A stretch of DNA of 64,000 bases from Catenuloplanes niger (GTDB lineage: Bacteria > Actinomycetota > Actinomycetes > Mycobacteriales > Micromonosporaceae), in NCBI RefSeq assembly GCF_031458255.1, contig NZ_JAVDYC010000001.1:1240001-1304000 (forward strand), read 5' to 3'. This document shows, piece after piece, positions 25,076 to 33,901 of the stretch. Both the position numbers and the translations under genes were made by a program. Every line of letters starts with the position of its first letter. Position 1 is the stretch's first letter. A model generated the notes under the pieces. It was given only the letters and a program-made list of their open reading frames with translations, was not told the origin of the DNA and did no database searches.

Positions 25076-25807
25076 ATGACTGCACTGATGGCCTTCGACT
25101 TCGCCGATGCTTACGGCGATCTGAACCCCGACGATGGCGATTACCGCTTCTACGCCGAACTCGCAGCCGAAATCCGGGCAACCCGCATCCTGGACCTCGG
25201 TTGCGGCACCGGAACACTGACCCGGCTTCTCGCCTCCCAAGGCTGTTCGGCAGTGGGCGTCGATCCTGACCCGGAGATGCTGCGGGTGGCGATGCAGAAG
25301 TCGAAGGGCGAGCAGGTCGACTGGCGACTCGGGTTCAGTGACCGCGCCGACACGGCCTCAGCGGATTTCGCCGTGATGTCCGGCCACGTCGCGCAGGTCT
25401 TCCGCCATGACGACGCCTGGGCCGCCGCACTGCACGACCTGCACCGCGCTCTCATCCCGAACGGCACGCTGGCCTTCGAGTCCCGAAACCCTACGGCCCG
25501 CGCATGGGAGCAATGGAACCGGCAGGCCACGCTGCGCACACTCGACACCAAGGAAGGCCGGGTCGAGTTCTGGCACGAGACCGCATGGGTATCGCTTCCG
25601 CTGGTGGCCTACGACACCTTCACCCGCAACCTCGACACCCATGACGAAAAAGTCGATCGCGACGTCCTCGCCTTCCGCGACCCGACCTCGCTCGTCCGCT
25701 CCCTGGAAGCAACAGGATTCACCGCCCTCAACCAGTACGGCGACTGGCGCCGAACACCTCTGACACCCGAGTCGCCCGAGATCGTTATCGTGGCGCGCAG
25801 AGCATGA
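25076..25807 (+). CDS. Class I SAM-dependent methyltransferase
   Basis: A 243-residue protein with a Methyltransf_25/11 domain: ILDLGCGTGTLTRLLASQG (motif I, residues 38-56), AVGVDPDPEMLRVA (motif II), ADFAVMSGHVAQVF and LIPNGTLAFESRNPTARAWEQW (post-motif III). The substrate is not apparent. It is divergent from the transfer operon and ends 3 codons into unrelated sequence; likely cargo of the element. Confidence 0.82.
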   Translation: MTALMAFDFADAYGDLNPDDGDYRFYAELAAEIRATRILDLGCGTGTLTRLLASQGCSAVGVDPDPEMLRVAMQKSKGEQVDWRLGFSDRADTASADFAVMSGHVAQVFRHDDAWAAALHDLHRALIPNGTLAFESRNPTARAWEQWNRQATLRTLDTKEGRVEFWHETAWVSLPLVAYDTFTRNLDTHDEKVDRDVLAFRDPTSLVRSLEATGFTALNQYGDWRRTPLTPESPEIVIVARRA

Positions 25808-25915
25808 AAGTTCTGGTTACCAGCTCGTCGCCGTGTATTCGGCCAGCCGTCGAGCATGGTGGCGAACCATCGGCAAGCGCCCGGTCAGGCTAGAAGAGCG
25901 AACCTCCTGCACCAG

Positions 25916-26104
25916 CTATCGAGCGTTTCGGCCTTGAGGTTGTCGTGGGTCGTACTCGCCCTCCAGGTACGCGATGAACCGCTCTGGATGCTGGACATAG
26001 GTAGCGATCGTGCTCGGGCGGTGATTTTCGGCCGCGATCAGCTCTTGGTGGTACCTCGCTAGTTCGACGCGCAGCTCGGCCGCCGTCCATGCCTGCTCAG
26101 CCAT
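25916..26104 (-). CDS. Small SAM-like core-binding domain protein
   Basis: 62 residues: MAEQAWTAAELRVELARYHQ, then a segment ENHRPSTIATYVQHPERFIAYLEGEY, which looks like the N-terminal SAM-like (core-binding) domain of tyrosine recombinases without the catalytic domain. Such solo domains occur in actinobacterial mobile and defence contexts. ATG 26104 is chosen since homology-like sequence starts there. Function unknown. Confidence 0.55.
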   Translation of the reverse strand: MAEQAWTAAELRVELARYHQELIAAENHRPSTIATYVQHPERFIAYLEGEYDPRQPQGRNAR

Positions 26105-26193
26105 GAACGCATCATGCAGCAGCCCTCGGCCTGGTGGCACCCGCGCCGCCCGGATCCCGACAGAAGAGCAAGTTGATCTTGAGGGATCTCTGG

Positions 26194-26600
26194 GTGGACG
26201 GCGACAACCAACGCTACTTTCGGCACATGCGACCACCGGATCAGCGAGCCGACCAACTTTACGAAGGCCGAGACCAGGAACTCGGAAACGCCCTTCGGTC
26301 CTGGAATCAGATGAACGCGTCATTGCTGCCTATCGCGCTCGAAGGCCCACTCGATTCGGCTGGCATGGATCCCACATGGCTGCTCCGCATGTCGGGCGAG
26401 TCACTCGATGCCGAGGTCTGCCTGTTCTACGGGCCGCGCGTCGACGTTGCGGCTTCCTGCCGAAGCAGCCAGCCGCCGGGATGCATGTCGGGAGTGAAGA
26501 CGGCATTACCGAACAGCGGCTCGTCGAGATCCTCGACGAGCTCGCACGGGTCAACGGCGGGGGCACTATGCCTGCATGGCTACGCTCGCAGCAACTTTGA
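26194..26600 (+). pseudogene. Hypothetical gene broken by a frameshift
   Basis: The first part, GTG 26194, reads VDGDNQRYFRHMRPPDQRADQ and continues to LFYGPRVDVAA near 26450. The coding-looking sequence then moves to another frame and reads CGFLPKQPAAGMHVGSEDG, ITEQRLVEILDELARVNGGG and MPAWLRSQQL to TGA at 26598-26600. One small indel near 26445-26460 would join both parts into one protein of about 135 residues. Family not recognised. Confidence 0.5.
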
Positions 26601-26666
26601 CAGACAACGAAACGGGCATCATCGGCGACTAGATGAGCACATTTAACCTGAGCGGATTATGGAACG

Positions 26667-27164
26667 CTAGACCCCCGAGCGCCTGACCGCGTAAAAGGCA
26701 TACAGCGCGTTTATCTGCCCAATCCAGAAATCCTGCTTCGCCATCGCTGACGACCGACGCGACAGCATCCCCAGCTCGACTGCTAACGTATAGAATCCGG
26801 GACCGGCATCGTTGATATTCAAATACTGAACTAGGGCCGATATCAGCAGGTTTGTCGTTGGACGATTGCCTTCCACGATCAAACCGAGCAAGTGCCCCAT
26901 CGCGGCACGTTCACTGTCCTGATCGAAGTCGAATCCCTGCAAGCCAGCCCTCCGACGTAGGGTAACATTGAGTTCCGTGTATGTCGTAGTCTTCTCAAGG
27001 CGTGCCCGTTCGACGAGGAATTCCAAGCCGACCGAGGTCAACCGACCCCACTCCTCGTCACTGCGTCCGTAGCCAGCCATCATTGCCCCTATACGATCGT
27101 GTCGATTTTCCGCTTCAGGCGAAGCATTAGCGCCGAAGCCGTTCCACCACTCTAGGACCGGCAC
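26667..27164 (-). CDS. Hypothetical protein, 165 aa, lower GC
   Basis: Not recognised. A soluble helical protein (GRLTSVGLEFLVERARLEKT, TNLLISALVQYLNINDAGPG, FYTLAVELGML). Codon third positions are less GC-rich than in neighbouring genes, suggesting recent transfer. Start GTG 27164, or ATG 27084 as an alternative. No obvious partner gene. Confidence 0.6.
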   Translation of the reverse strand: MPVLEWWNGFGANASPEAENRHDRIGAMMAGYGRSDEEWGRLTSVGLEFLVERARLEKTTTYTELNVTLRRRAGLQGFDFDQDSERAAMGHLLGLIVEGNRPTTNLLISALVQYLNINDAGPGFYTLAVELGMLSRRSSAMAKQDFWIGQINALYAFYAVRRSGV

Positions 27165-27263
27165 GCCATCGCCGAATCAGGCGCGCGGGGCTGCTCGGAC
27201 GACAGCTACAGGGTGCGGTCATGCGCCAGGCGGAGACGGTGCGACCGCACACCCGCCCCTTGT

Positions 27264-27416
27264 TCAGCTAGGGCACGGTTTGGTGTGCCACAGCACGTCC
27301 TGCCACCAGTGGACGTTGTCGCCGGGCTGGATCTCTTGCTTGCAGTGCGGGCAAACGGGCGGCTCTGGATTCTCGACCAACCACGGTTTCACATACTCGA
27401 AGCTACTGGGCGCCAT
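27264..27416 (-). CDS. Small zinc-ribbon-like protein, 50 aa
   Basis: MAPSSFEYVKPWLVENPEPP is followed by CPHCKQEIQPGDNVHWWQDV and LWHTKPC. The spacing Cys-x2-Cys ... His ... His-x3-Cys suggests one zinc site of the LIM or ribbon kind. Start ATG 27416 fits the beginning of ordered sequence. Function unknown. Confidence 0.5.
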   Translation of the reverse strand: MAPSSFEYVKPWLVENPEPPVCPHCKQEIQPGDNVHWWQDVLWHTKPCPS

Positions 27417-27477
27417 TACTCTCTCCGCGGTGTCCACGACCGCCAACATCAGCGAATCTCTTTGGTGCGGCAAATTA

Positions 27478-27738
27478 CTAGTCGCCTAGGCCGTCCGTGT
27501 TCAGCAAATGGAGATTATCCCTCAGAAACCTTCGTGTTCGATCCTCGTCCGCGACGGTACCAGTGTCATAACGGCTGTCGGCCCACGAGGTTTTGCCGAC
27601 CGACCGAACATGCAAATCGCCATTTACGATCTCATAGTAATTATCGTATGAGCTATTTTTGCTCGTAAAAGATTTCGTCCGCTTGAATCCTTCGTTCTGG
27701 TTGAGTAGTTGCTGGATTACTTGCTTCGTTAGGCGCAT
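27478..27738 (-). CDS. Hypothetical protein, 86 aa, AT-rich
   Basis: MRLTKQVIQQLLNQNEGFKR starts a Lys/Asn-rich protein (TKSFTSKNSSYDNYYEIVNG), with many AT-ending codons (AAA, AAT, TAT), quite unlike the genome. It ends with TRRFLRDNLHLLNTDGLGD. Not recognised; probably recently acquired. Confidence 0.5.
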   Translation of the reverse strand: MRLTKQVIQQLLNQNEGFKRTKSFTSKNSSYDNYYEIVNGDLHVRSVGKTSWADSRYDTGTVADEDRTRRFLRDNLHLLNTDGLGD

Positions 27739-28233
27739 GAGGCAGATTCCTTCGGCAGACGTGTCACTCGCTGTTGGCGATGATCGGCTCGGGAGCGCCG
27801 ACCAGTGGTCGGAAGCTTATACGTCCCACGCCATCAGTTCGAAGGTGTAACGCCAGTTCGACTGCCCAGCACCCGCCCGCCCATACCGGACATAGTATTT
27901 TTAAACGACAAAGCGGAACCAAGGTGTCGGGCCGCGCCGGAAACGCACTCACATCGACATCCGCGCATCCGCAACCACATCGCTTCATGATCGCTTACGC
28001 GTAGGGGTGAACGCACTCCGGAGCTACCGTCGACACCACCGGCGGTACAGCTCCACAAGTGGTACCGGTTCTCACGAGCATCTCGGCACACGGCACCATC
28101 AACGCGGCGCCGAAGGTCGCGAGCATTTTGCAAACAGGCCAGCTCTGCGCGGATTTTCATCATGTGCACATGACAGGTGGCCTCGTGCTAACGGGTACCG
28201 TCCTGTCCGGACCCGTGCGGCAGACTACCCGGC
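27739..28233. other. Gene-free stretch ahead of the Hsp70-like gene
   Basis: About 495 bp with short overlapping frames in several phases and no coding-like sequence. It is AT-richer at its left side. It must hold the promoter of the Hsp70-like gene, but no clear -35/-10 pair was picked out. Confidence 0.4.
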
Positions 28234-30189
28234 ATGCTGGCCGCGGACGCGCACCTGTGCATCGACTACGGCACTGCCACCACCACCGCGATGCTGTCTA
28301 CGCCGGACGGAGGCTGGTACCCGATCGTCGTCGGCGGCGTATCCGTCCTCCCCAGCGGCGTCTGGCTCGACCCCGCCACCGGCCGCCTGCTTACCGGGAC
28401 TCCCGCACTCCAAGCTGCCCGAAGCCGTCCGGAGACCTGGCTCGCCGAGCCGCTACGGCACATCGCCGCCGACTCGATCACGCTGGCGGACGCGACCCTG
28501 GACCCGATCGAGGCGGTCTCGGCCGTCCTCGGCGGCATCGCCACCCACGCCGCGATGCTCGCCGGAGCGCCTATCAGCAGGCTGACGCTGGTCGTGCCGT
28601 GCTGGTGGGGTCCACGCCGCCGGCACCAGCTACGACGTGCCGCGGAGAAGACCGGTCTGCCCGCACCGCGCCTGATAGCCGACGCCGTCGCGGTCGCCGC
28701 GCACTGGACGGCGTGGTCCGGCTCGTTCCTGCCCGCCGGGGCGAGCGTGCTGGTCGTCAACGCGGGCGCGGGCGGAATAGCCATCGCGCTCGTCGGTGCC
28801 TTGGACGACGGTGTGCAGCTGCTCGCACACCACCTCGTCCCAGACTCGGACGCCGCCACACTCGACGCGGCCCTGGCCGAACACCTCATCACCTCGACGT
28901 TGAGCACGGGTCAGCAGCTGTGGCAGCAGCTGGGAACGCCGGAACGCGCGGTAGACCGGCACCAGCTGCTCGAAGCGGTCCGGACTGGCAAAGAAGCCCT
29001 CGGCCAGCAGACCATGCGGACGGCGATCGCCCTACCTGCTCCGCACCCGCCGGCGACCCTCGACCGCGACATGCTCACCGCCGCCAGCGCCGGCCTGCGA
29101 CAGCGCCTGCCAGCAGCGATGGCACAGGTACTCGCGGCAGCGGACACCCACCGCGACGACCTGACGGCCGTGCTGCTGACCGGAGGCCACGCCACCCTGC
29201 CAGGAATCACCGACACGGTACGAGAAACAACCGGACTCATACCGACCTTGCTCCCCCGCCAGGACGCCGCCGCGGAAGGTGCCCTGCGCATCGCGGCCTC
29301 CACCGGCAACCCCGCGCCAGCCGCCGCAGTCCCGGAAGCGCCGCCGCCGCGGATCCGTTCCGGGTGGCGTGCGCTGGTCACGCCCGGACTGCTCGCCATC
29401 GCCGCGATCGCGCTGTTCGCAGAGGCTCTCGGCGCCAGCTGGGTGGACACGTTCCAGGGTAGGGCTTCCGCATATTTTCTGCGACGCCCGCAGCTCGGCG
29501 TCAGCGGCATGCTCATCGCACTCGCCTGCTGGAGCACCGCCATGGGAATCACCCACCTGCTCCACACAGCCGCCCGCACACCCGGCGAACAGGCCACAAG
29601 CACCCGGATCGCCCGCCAGGCCCTGCTCACGGCCGCAGGGACAGGCCTCGCCCTCGCCGCCGGCTTCGGCGTCTACGCCAGCGCCTACATGAACATCCCC
29701 CGCATGTCGTTCGCACAGTGGCCCATCCTCTTCGCGCTACCCATCGTCATCCTCGCCAGCACAGCCGGGCTGCTCATCACCCGCATTCGACCCGGTGACA
29801 TCCCCTCCTGGGTACGCGGCTACCGAACACCAGTCCTGCCGGCGCTCGTGGCCGCCACGGGCATCCTCATCACCGAAGTCGCCGCCAGCGGCTTCATGCC
29901 CGCCTTCATCCGGCTGGGCCTGCCCGCGAGCACCTTCGTACGCCTCGGCATGTTCGTCCTCGGCGCGGGCATCGGCCTCGCCATCACCCGGCACCGCATC
30001 ACCCGGCTCATCGCCGCCACCTCGCTCGGCCTCAGCTTCGCCGTCATCTACACCTGGCGCACCGCCGACCACTACCACTGGGCCTTCGCTGCCGTCCTCC
30101 TGTGGTGGGCCCTGACGACGGCCGCGGTTCACACCATCCGCAGCGCCTCACCCCTCATCAACAGCCACTGGCAGCGGCTTATCGGATAG
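28234..30189 (+). CDS. Hsp70-like ATPase domain fused to polytopic membrane domain
   Basis: A 651-residue protein. Residues 1 to about 350 form an actin-like/Hsp70 nucleotide-binding domain: LCIDYGTATTTAML (phosphate-1), LTLVVPCWWGPRRRHQLRRA, VLVVNAGAGGIAIALVG (phosphate-2, with Asn where Asp is usual) and TAVLLTGGHATLPGITDTV (adenosine motif). No Hsp70 substrate-binding domain follows. Instead there are about eight membrane helices from residue 375 to 640 (VTPGLLAIAAIALFAEAL; GMLIALACWSTAMGITHLL; FALPIVILASTAGLLI; LVAATGILITEVAASGF; FAAVLLWWALTTAAV). Function unknown; it lies in the cargo strip of the element. Confidence 0.75.
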   Translation: MLAADAHLCIDYGTATTTAMLSTPDGGWYPIVVGGVSVLPSGVWLDPATGRLLTGTPALQAARSRPETWLAEPLRHIAADSITLADATLDPIEAVSAVLGGIATHAAMLAGAPISRLTLVVPCWWGPRRRHQLRRAAEKTGLPAPRLIADAVAVAAHWTAWSGSFLPAGASVLVVNAGAGGIAIALVGALDDGVQLLAHHLVPDSDAATLDAALAEHLITSTLSTGQQLWQQLGTPERAVDRHQLLEAVRTGKEALGQQTMRTAIALPAPHPPATLDRDMLTAASAGLRQRLPAAMAQVLAAADTHRDDLTAVLLTGGHATLPGITDTVRETTGLIPTLLPRQDAAAEGALRIAASTGNPAPAAAVPEAPPPRIRSGWRALVTPGLLAIAAIALFAEALGASWVDTFQGRASAYFLRRPQLGVSGMLIALACWSTAMGITHLLHTAARTPGEQATSTRIARQALLTAAGTGLALAAGFGVYASAYMNIPRMSFAQWPILFALPIVILASTAGLLITRIRPGDIPSWVRGYRTPVLPALVAATGILITEVAASGFMPAFIRLGLPASTFVRLGMFVLGAGIGLAITRHRITRLIAATSLGLSFAVIYTWRTADHYHWAFAAVLLWWALTTAAVHTIRSASPLINSHWQRLIG

Positions 30190-30497
30190 GTATCCGAGTC
30201 GCGCTGAACTCGCTCGCCCTGGATAGCCGACAGCGACGGCTCCTGTCCGGCGGCCTCGCCACCGCCGACCCGCCGGAGGCACGTTCCGCAACGTAGCCGC
30301 TACCGCAGCGACATCAGCCTTGAGCGCAAGGCGGATTCAACAGGATGTCGTCTGTGATTCCCCGCCGGTCACATCCAGCGAGGGAGCGGTCATGTCTACG
30401 CCTGCTCTACATCCAGTCGAGGCGATGCGCCGATCGGGCCGGCGCACGCGGCTCTCGACGGCCTGCCCATCCGAACGCCCGCATCTTCGGCGACGCC
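30190..30497. other. Gene-free stretch before the integrase operon
   Basis: About 310 bp with no supported gene; short frames overlap in all phases. It separates the Hsp70-like gene from the small gene preceding the serine recombinase. Confidence 0.4.
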
Positions 30498-30920
30498 ATG
30501 GATGACCTACATGGCCACAGCGCGAGCGAACACGACGATCCGATCCCCGAGAATGCCGCCCGATCGAGCCCGCCTGCGCATGCCGCTTCAGTCGCCAGGC
30601 CTGCCGCCGCGCCAGCCGCGTCTACACCTTCGGGGGCACCGGACAGTGGCGCGTCGCGATATGATTCTCACCTCGGCCAGCAGGAGGAACCGCAGCCGAT
30701 CCGCAACGAGGTACGGGTTAATGGCAGTCCGGAAGGACACGAGCCTCAAGCACCCGCCCAAGCGGAAGACGACGCACCCGCCAGCCGGAGCCTGCGCGTC
30801 ACCACACCAGCTGACGCGCCCGACCTCACGCCAGGCGCAGCCCGCACGCTGCTACGCGTCCTGCTCAACGCGGCCGGCAAGCAAGGAATCGCACCGCCCG
30901 ACTCCGCCGATCAAGACTAA
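30498..30920 (+). CDS. Disordered acidic protein upstream of integrase
   Basis: 140 residues from ATG 30498. Mostly Ala/Pro/Ser/Glu-rich and disordered (HAASVARPAAAPAASTPSGA), with one ordered C-terminal helix (LTPGAARTLLRVLLNAAGKQ). It ends 17 nt before the recombinase start, so the two are co-transcribed. A recombination accessory role is possible but only from position. Overlapping frames make the reading less certain. Confidence 0.5.
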   Translation: MDDLHGHSASEHDDPIPENAARSSPPAHAASVARPAAAPAASTPSGAPDSGASRYDSHLGQQEEPQPIRNEVRVNGSPEGHEPQAPAQAEDDAPASRSLRVTTPADAPDLTPGAARTLLRVLLNAAGKQGIAPPDSADQD

Positions 30921-30937
30921 AAAGTAGCGAGGTAGGC

Positions 30938-32953
30938 ATGAACTTCGGTTTCTACGGCCGCGTCTCGACCGAAGACCAACAGGACCCCGCCGCTTCCCGC
31001 GGATGGCAACTCTCCCGGGCGAAAACACTCATCCAGCCGGCCGATGGCCAGATCGTGCGCGAGTTCTTCGACATCGGTCTATCCAGGTCGATTCCTTGGA
31101 AACGACGCCCCGAAGCGACAGCACTGCTGGCCGCGTTGAAGGACCCACACCGCGGGTTCGACGCGATCGTCATCGGCGAGCCCCAGCGTGCGTTCTACGG
31201 CAACCAGTATGGCCTGACGTTCCCGCTGTTCGTCCACTACGGAGTCCAGCTCTGGGTCCCCGAGGTAGGCGGCGCAATCGACCCGGACAGTGAGGCCCAC
31301 GACCTGGTCATGTCCGTCTTCGGCGGGATGAGCAAGGGCGAACGCACTCGCATCCGCATCCGGGTCCGCGCCGCCATGGCCACCCAGACCGTCATGGAGG
31401 GCCGCTTCCTCGGCGGCCGACCGCCCTACGGCTACCGCATCGTCGACCTCGGACCGCACCCCAACCCAGGTAAGGCCGCCATCGGGCAAAGTCTGCACGG
31501 ACTCGACCTGGACGAACACGCCGCACCGGTCGTCGTCCGCATCTTCGCCGAATACATCGCCGGCGCCGGCATCTACGCCATCGCCCAAGGCCTCACTCAC
31601 GACAACATCCCGTGCCCATCAGCCCACGACCGGGCCCGCAACCGGCACCGCAGCGGCATCGCCTGGTCCAAGGGCGCCGTCCGCGCGATCCTGATCAACC
31701 CTCGATACACCGGGCACCAGGTGTGGAATCGCCAGCGCAAGCAGGAGGTCCTGCTCGACGTCGACGACGTCGCCCTCGGCCACGAGACCAAGATGCGCTG
31801 GAACGACCAGACCGCGTGGCTCCGCTCTTCCGCCCCCAGCCACCCGGCCATCGTCACGGCGGAGACCTTCCAACTCGCCCAGGATGTTTTCGCCGCCGGC
31901 GGCCGCGGCAAACCGAGAATGCCCCGGACCACTCCACGCCCGTACCAGCTGAGGGGTCTGATCTACTGCGGCCTCTGCGATCGCCGCATGCAGGGCAACT
32001 TCAACCACGGCCTTCCGCACTACCGCTGCCGCTTCCCCAACGAATACGCCCTGGCCAACCACGTCGAACACCCGCTCACCGTGTACCTGCGCGAGAACCA
32101 GGTCATCCCGTCCCTCGACCGATGGCTCGCCAAGGTCTTCCGGACGGACCGGATCGAGGACACGATCACCACACTCGCCGACGCCCAGCCCGACGACCAC
32201 CCAGAGAGCCCTGCCGAGCTCCGCACCATCGCCGACTGTGACCGCAAACTCGCCACCTACCGTGCCACCCTCGATGCCGGCGGCGACCCGGCGATCATCA
32301 GCGAATGGATCGCCCAGACCCAGACTGAGAAGAAACTCGCCGAATCAAAATTGCGACAACGCGACGGCAAGGGCAAGCGGCTCACCCGGGAGCAGATTCA
32401 CCACATAGTGACGACACTGACTGACATCACGCAGGTGATCCACGACGCCGCACCGGCCGACAAGGCCGAGATCTACAGCAAGCTCGGGCTGCGACTGACC
32501 TATCACCCTGGAAAAGCAGCAGTCCTGGTCGAAGCTCGACCAGGACTCGTGTGCACAAAGTATGTGTCCGAGGGGGGACTTGAACCCCCACGCCCTATAC
32601 GGGCACTAGCACCTCAAGCTAGCGCGTCTGCCATTCCGCCACCCGGACTTGCACTACGGTCCTGCTGGTTGCGGGTCGGTTTCCCGTTCCGCGCCCTTCA
32701 GCGCCGCACAGGAGAGAACTTTACACGGCCCCGGGGCCTGTCTTCACGGGGGTCTCCCCCATCGGCCTCATCACTCCAGGTAATCACCGATCGGTCGGTG
32801 GCGGGGAGGGTATGGCGGTGCTCTGATAGCACGGTAGGGAATGCTTGGGCGTCGACACCGCCGAAACGCGTGGGCGGCTCGTCTTCGACACAGGGACCGG
32901 ACGGCAGGGTTTATGTCACAGACAACATCGGAAACGTGGCAGAGCGTTACTGA
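30938..32953 (+). CDS. Large serine recombinase (integrase) running into host tRNA
   Basis: The N-terminal resolvase domain has catalytic Ser10 in FYGRVSTEDQQDP and later GGMSKGERTRIRIRVRAAM. A recombinase domain follows (GGRPPYGYRIVDLGPHPNPGKAA; AVRAILINPRYTGHQVWNRQ), then a zinc ribbon (YCGLCDRRMQGNFNHGLPHYRC) and a coiled-coil region. At about residue 542 the frame enters sequence antisense to tRNA-Leu (EGGLEPPRPIRALAPQASAS) and continues some 130 codons through chromosomal DNA, past the start of the FemAB gene. That tail is probably an effect of integration; the functional protein likely ends near the att junction. GAGGTAGGC precedes the ATG. Confidence 0.85.
   Translation: MNFGFYGRVSTEDQQDPAASRGWQLSRAKTLIQPADGQIVREFFDIGLSRSIPWKRRPEATALLAALKDPHRGFDAIVIGEPQRAFYGNQYGLTFPLFVHYGVQLWVPEVGGAIDPDSEAHDLVMSVFGGMSKGERTRIRIRVRAAMATQTVMEGRFLGGRPPYGYRIVDLGPHPNPGKAAIGQSLHGLDLDEHAAPVVVRIFAEYIAGAGIYAIAQGLTHDNIPCPSAHDRARNRHRSGIAWSKGAVRAILINPRYTGHQVWNRQRKQEVLLDVDDVALGHETKMRWNDQTAWLRSSAPSHPAIVTAETFQLAQDVFAAGGRGKPRMPRTTPRPYQLRGLIYCGLCDRRMQGNFNHGLPHYRCRFPNEYALANHVEHPLTVYLRENQVIPSLDRWLAKVFRTDRIEDTITTLADAQPDDHPESPAELRTIADCDRKLATYRATLDAGGDPAIISEWIAQTQTEKKLAESKLRQRDGKGKRLTREQIHHIVTTLTDITQVIHDAAPADKAEIYSKLGLRLTYHPGKAAVLVEARPGLVCTKYVSEGGLEPPRPIRALAPQASASAIPPPGLALRSCWLRVGFPFRALQRRTGENFTRPRGLSSRGSPPSASSLQVITDRSVAGRVWRCSDSTVGNAWASTPPKRVGGSSSTQGPDGRVYVTDNIGNVAERY
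32550..32590. other. Probable element/chromosome attachment junction
   Basis: The integrase coding sequence meets the 3' end of the tRNA-Leu gene here, the usual position of an att site. The exact core cannot be fixed because the opposite end of the element was not found in the window. Confidence 0.4.
32565..32648 (-). tRNA. tRNA-Leu (anticodon GAG)
   Basis: 84 nt on the minus strand. The acceptor stem GTCCGGG pairs with CTCGGAC (one G-T pair). The anticodon arm CTAGC-TTGAGGT-GCTAG gives anticodon GAG. A long variable arm (GTGCCCGTATAGGGCGT) is typical of tRNA-Leu, and GGGGGTTCAAGTCCCCC forms the T arm. CCA is not encoded. The 3' end faces the integrase gene. Confidence 0.93.
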
Positions 32954-33884
32954 CGAGGAGGCGTGGGACCGGCAGCTGTTCGCGCAGCCGCGCGACGGGC
33001 ACTTCCTGCAGAGCAGTCACTGGGCCGCGTTCCAGCGCGCGAACGGGCGTGAGGTCTATTTCGGCAGTGGTGCGGGCTGGCAGTGCTTGGCGATCGTGGA
33101 ACGGGCCGGCGACGCCTGCCGTCTGTACTGCCCGTACGGGCCGGTCGCGGATGATCTGACCGCGCTGGAGCGGGCGGTCGAGGCGCTGCAGGAGCTGGGC
33201 AAGCGGGAGGGTGCCGGGTTCATCCGGGTCGAGCCGTGGGCTCCCGTCACCCGGGACGACCTCGTCAAGCTCGGTCACTTCCCGTCGAAGCGGAACATGC
33301 AGCCCGGTCTGACCTGGGTGCAGGACCTGCCGGGCAAGACGAAGGACCAGCTGGTCCTGGAGTTCGCGCCGAACGTGCGCAACCGATGGCGTAACGCCTA
33401 CAAGAAGGACATCTCCGTCGTTTCGAGCACGAATCCGGATGACGTCGAGATTCTCCTTCAGATGATCCACGACGTGTCGAATCACACGGGCATGATCCCG
33501 CACGACGACGACTACTACCGGCGGCAGACGAAGACGCTGCTGGAGCGCGGTGCGGGCACGCTCTACATCACGAAGCACGGCGAGCAGCCGATCGCGGCGG
33601 CGATCGTGTACGAGAGCCCGACCACCCGCTACTACGCGCACTCCGGCAGCCTGCTGGAAGCGCGGAAACTCCATTCCGGAACCGTCATGCTGGCGACAAT
33701 GGTGCTGGAGGCGCAGGAGCGGGGACAGCAGGTCTTCGACTTCGTCGGCGCGGCACCCAAGGACGAGCCGGACCACCCGTGGGCCGGGTTCACCGAGTTC
33801 AAGCAGTCGTTCGGCGGCCGCTACCGGCAGTATCTCGGCACCTGGGAGATGCCCTGCCTCGGCCTGGCCCCGGCCCAGCAGTGA
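32913..33884 (+). CDS. FemA/FemB-family aminoacyltransferase
   Basis: A 323-residue protein with a FemAB double-GNAT fold: FLQSSHWAAFQRANGREVYF at the start, APNVRNRWRNAYKKDISVVS and TLYITKHGEQPIAAAIVYES in the middle, then QVFDFVGAAPKDEPDHPWAGFTEFKQSFGG, the family end motif. Members add amino acids from aminoacyl-tRNA to peptidoglycan precursors. The 4-nt or near contact with the MurE-type gene suggests both act on the same muropeptide. Start ATG 32913; the frame upstream overlaps the integrase tail and is not coding-like. Confidence 0.85.
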   Translation: MSQTTSETWQSVTDEEAWDRQLFAQPRDGHFLQSSHWAAFQRANGREVYFGSGAGWQCLAIVERAGDACRLYCPYGPVADDLTALERAVEALQELGKREGAGFIRVEPWAPVTRDDLVKLGHFPSKRNMQPGLTWVQDLPGKTKDQLVLEFAPNVRNRWRNAYKKDISVVSSTNPDDVEILLQMIHDVSNHTGMIPHDDDYYRRQTKTLLERGAGTLYITKHGEQPIAAAIVYESPTTRYYAHSGSLLEARKLHSGTVMLATMVLEAQERGQQVFDFVGAAPKDEPDHPWAGFTEFKQSFGGRYRQYLGTWEMPCLGLAPAQQ

Positions 33885-33901
33885 CCGGCGGGGCAGCAAC
33901 A

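Noticed and set aside
27834-28169. Minus-strand frame of 111 aa
   Set aside because: Mixed-composition sequence with no domain and no ribosome site; treated as non-coding.
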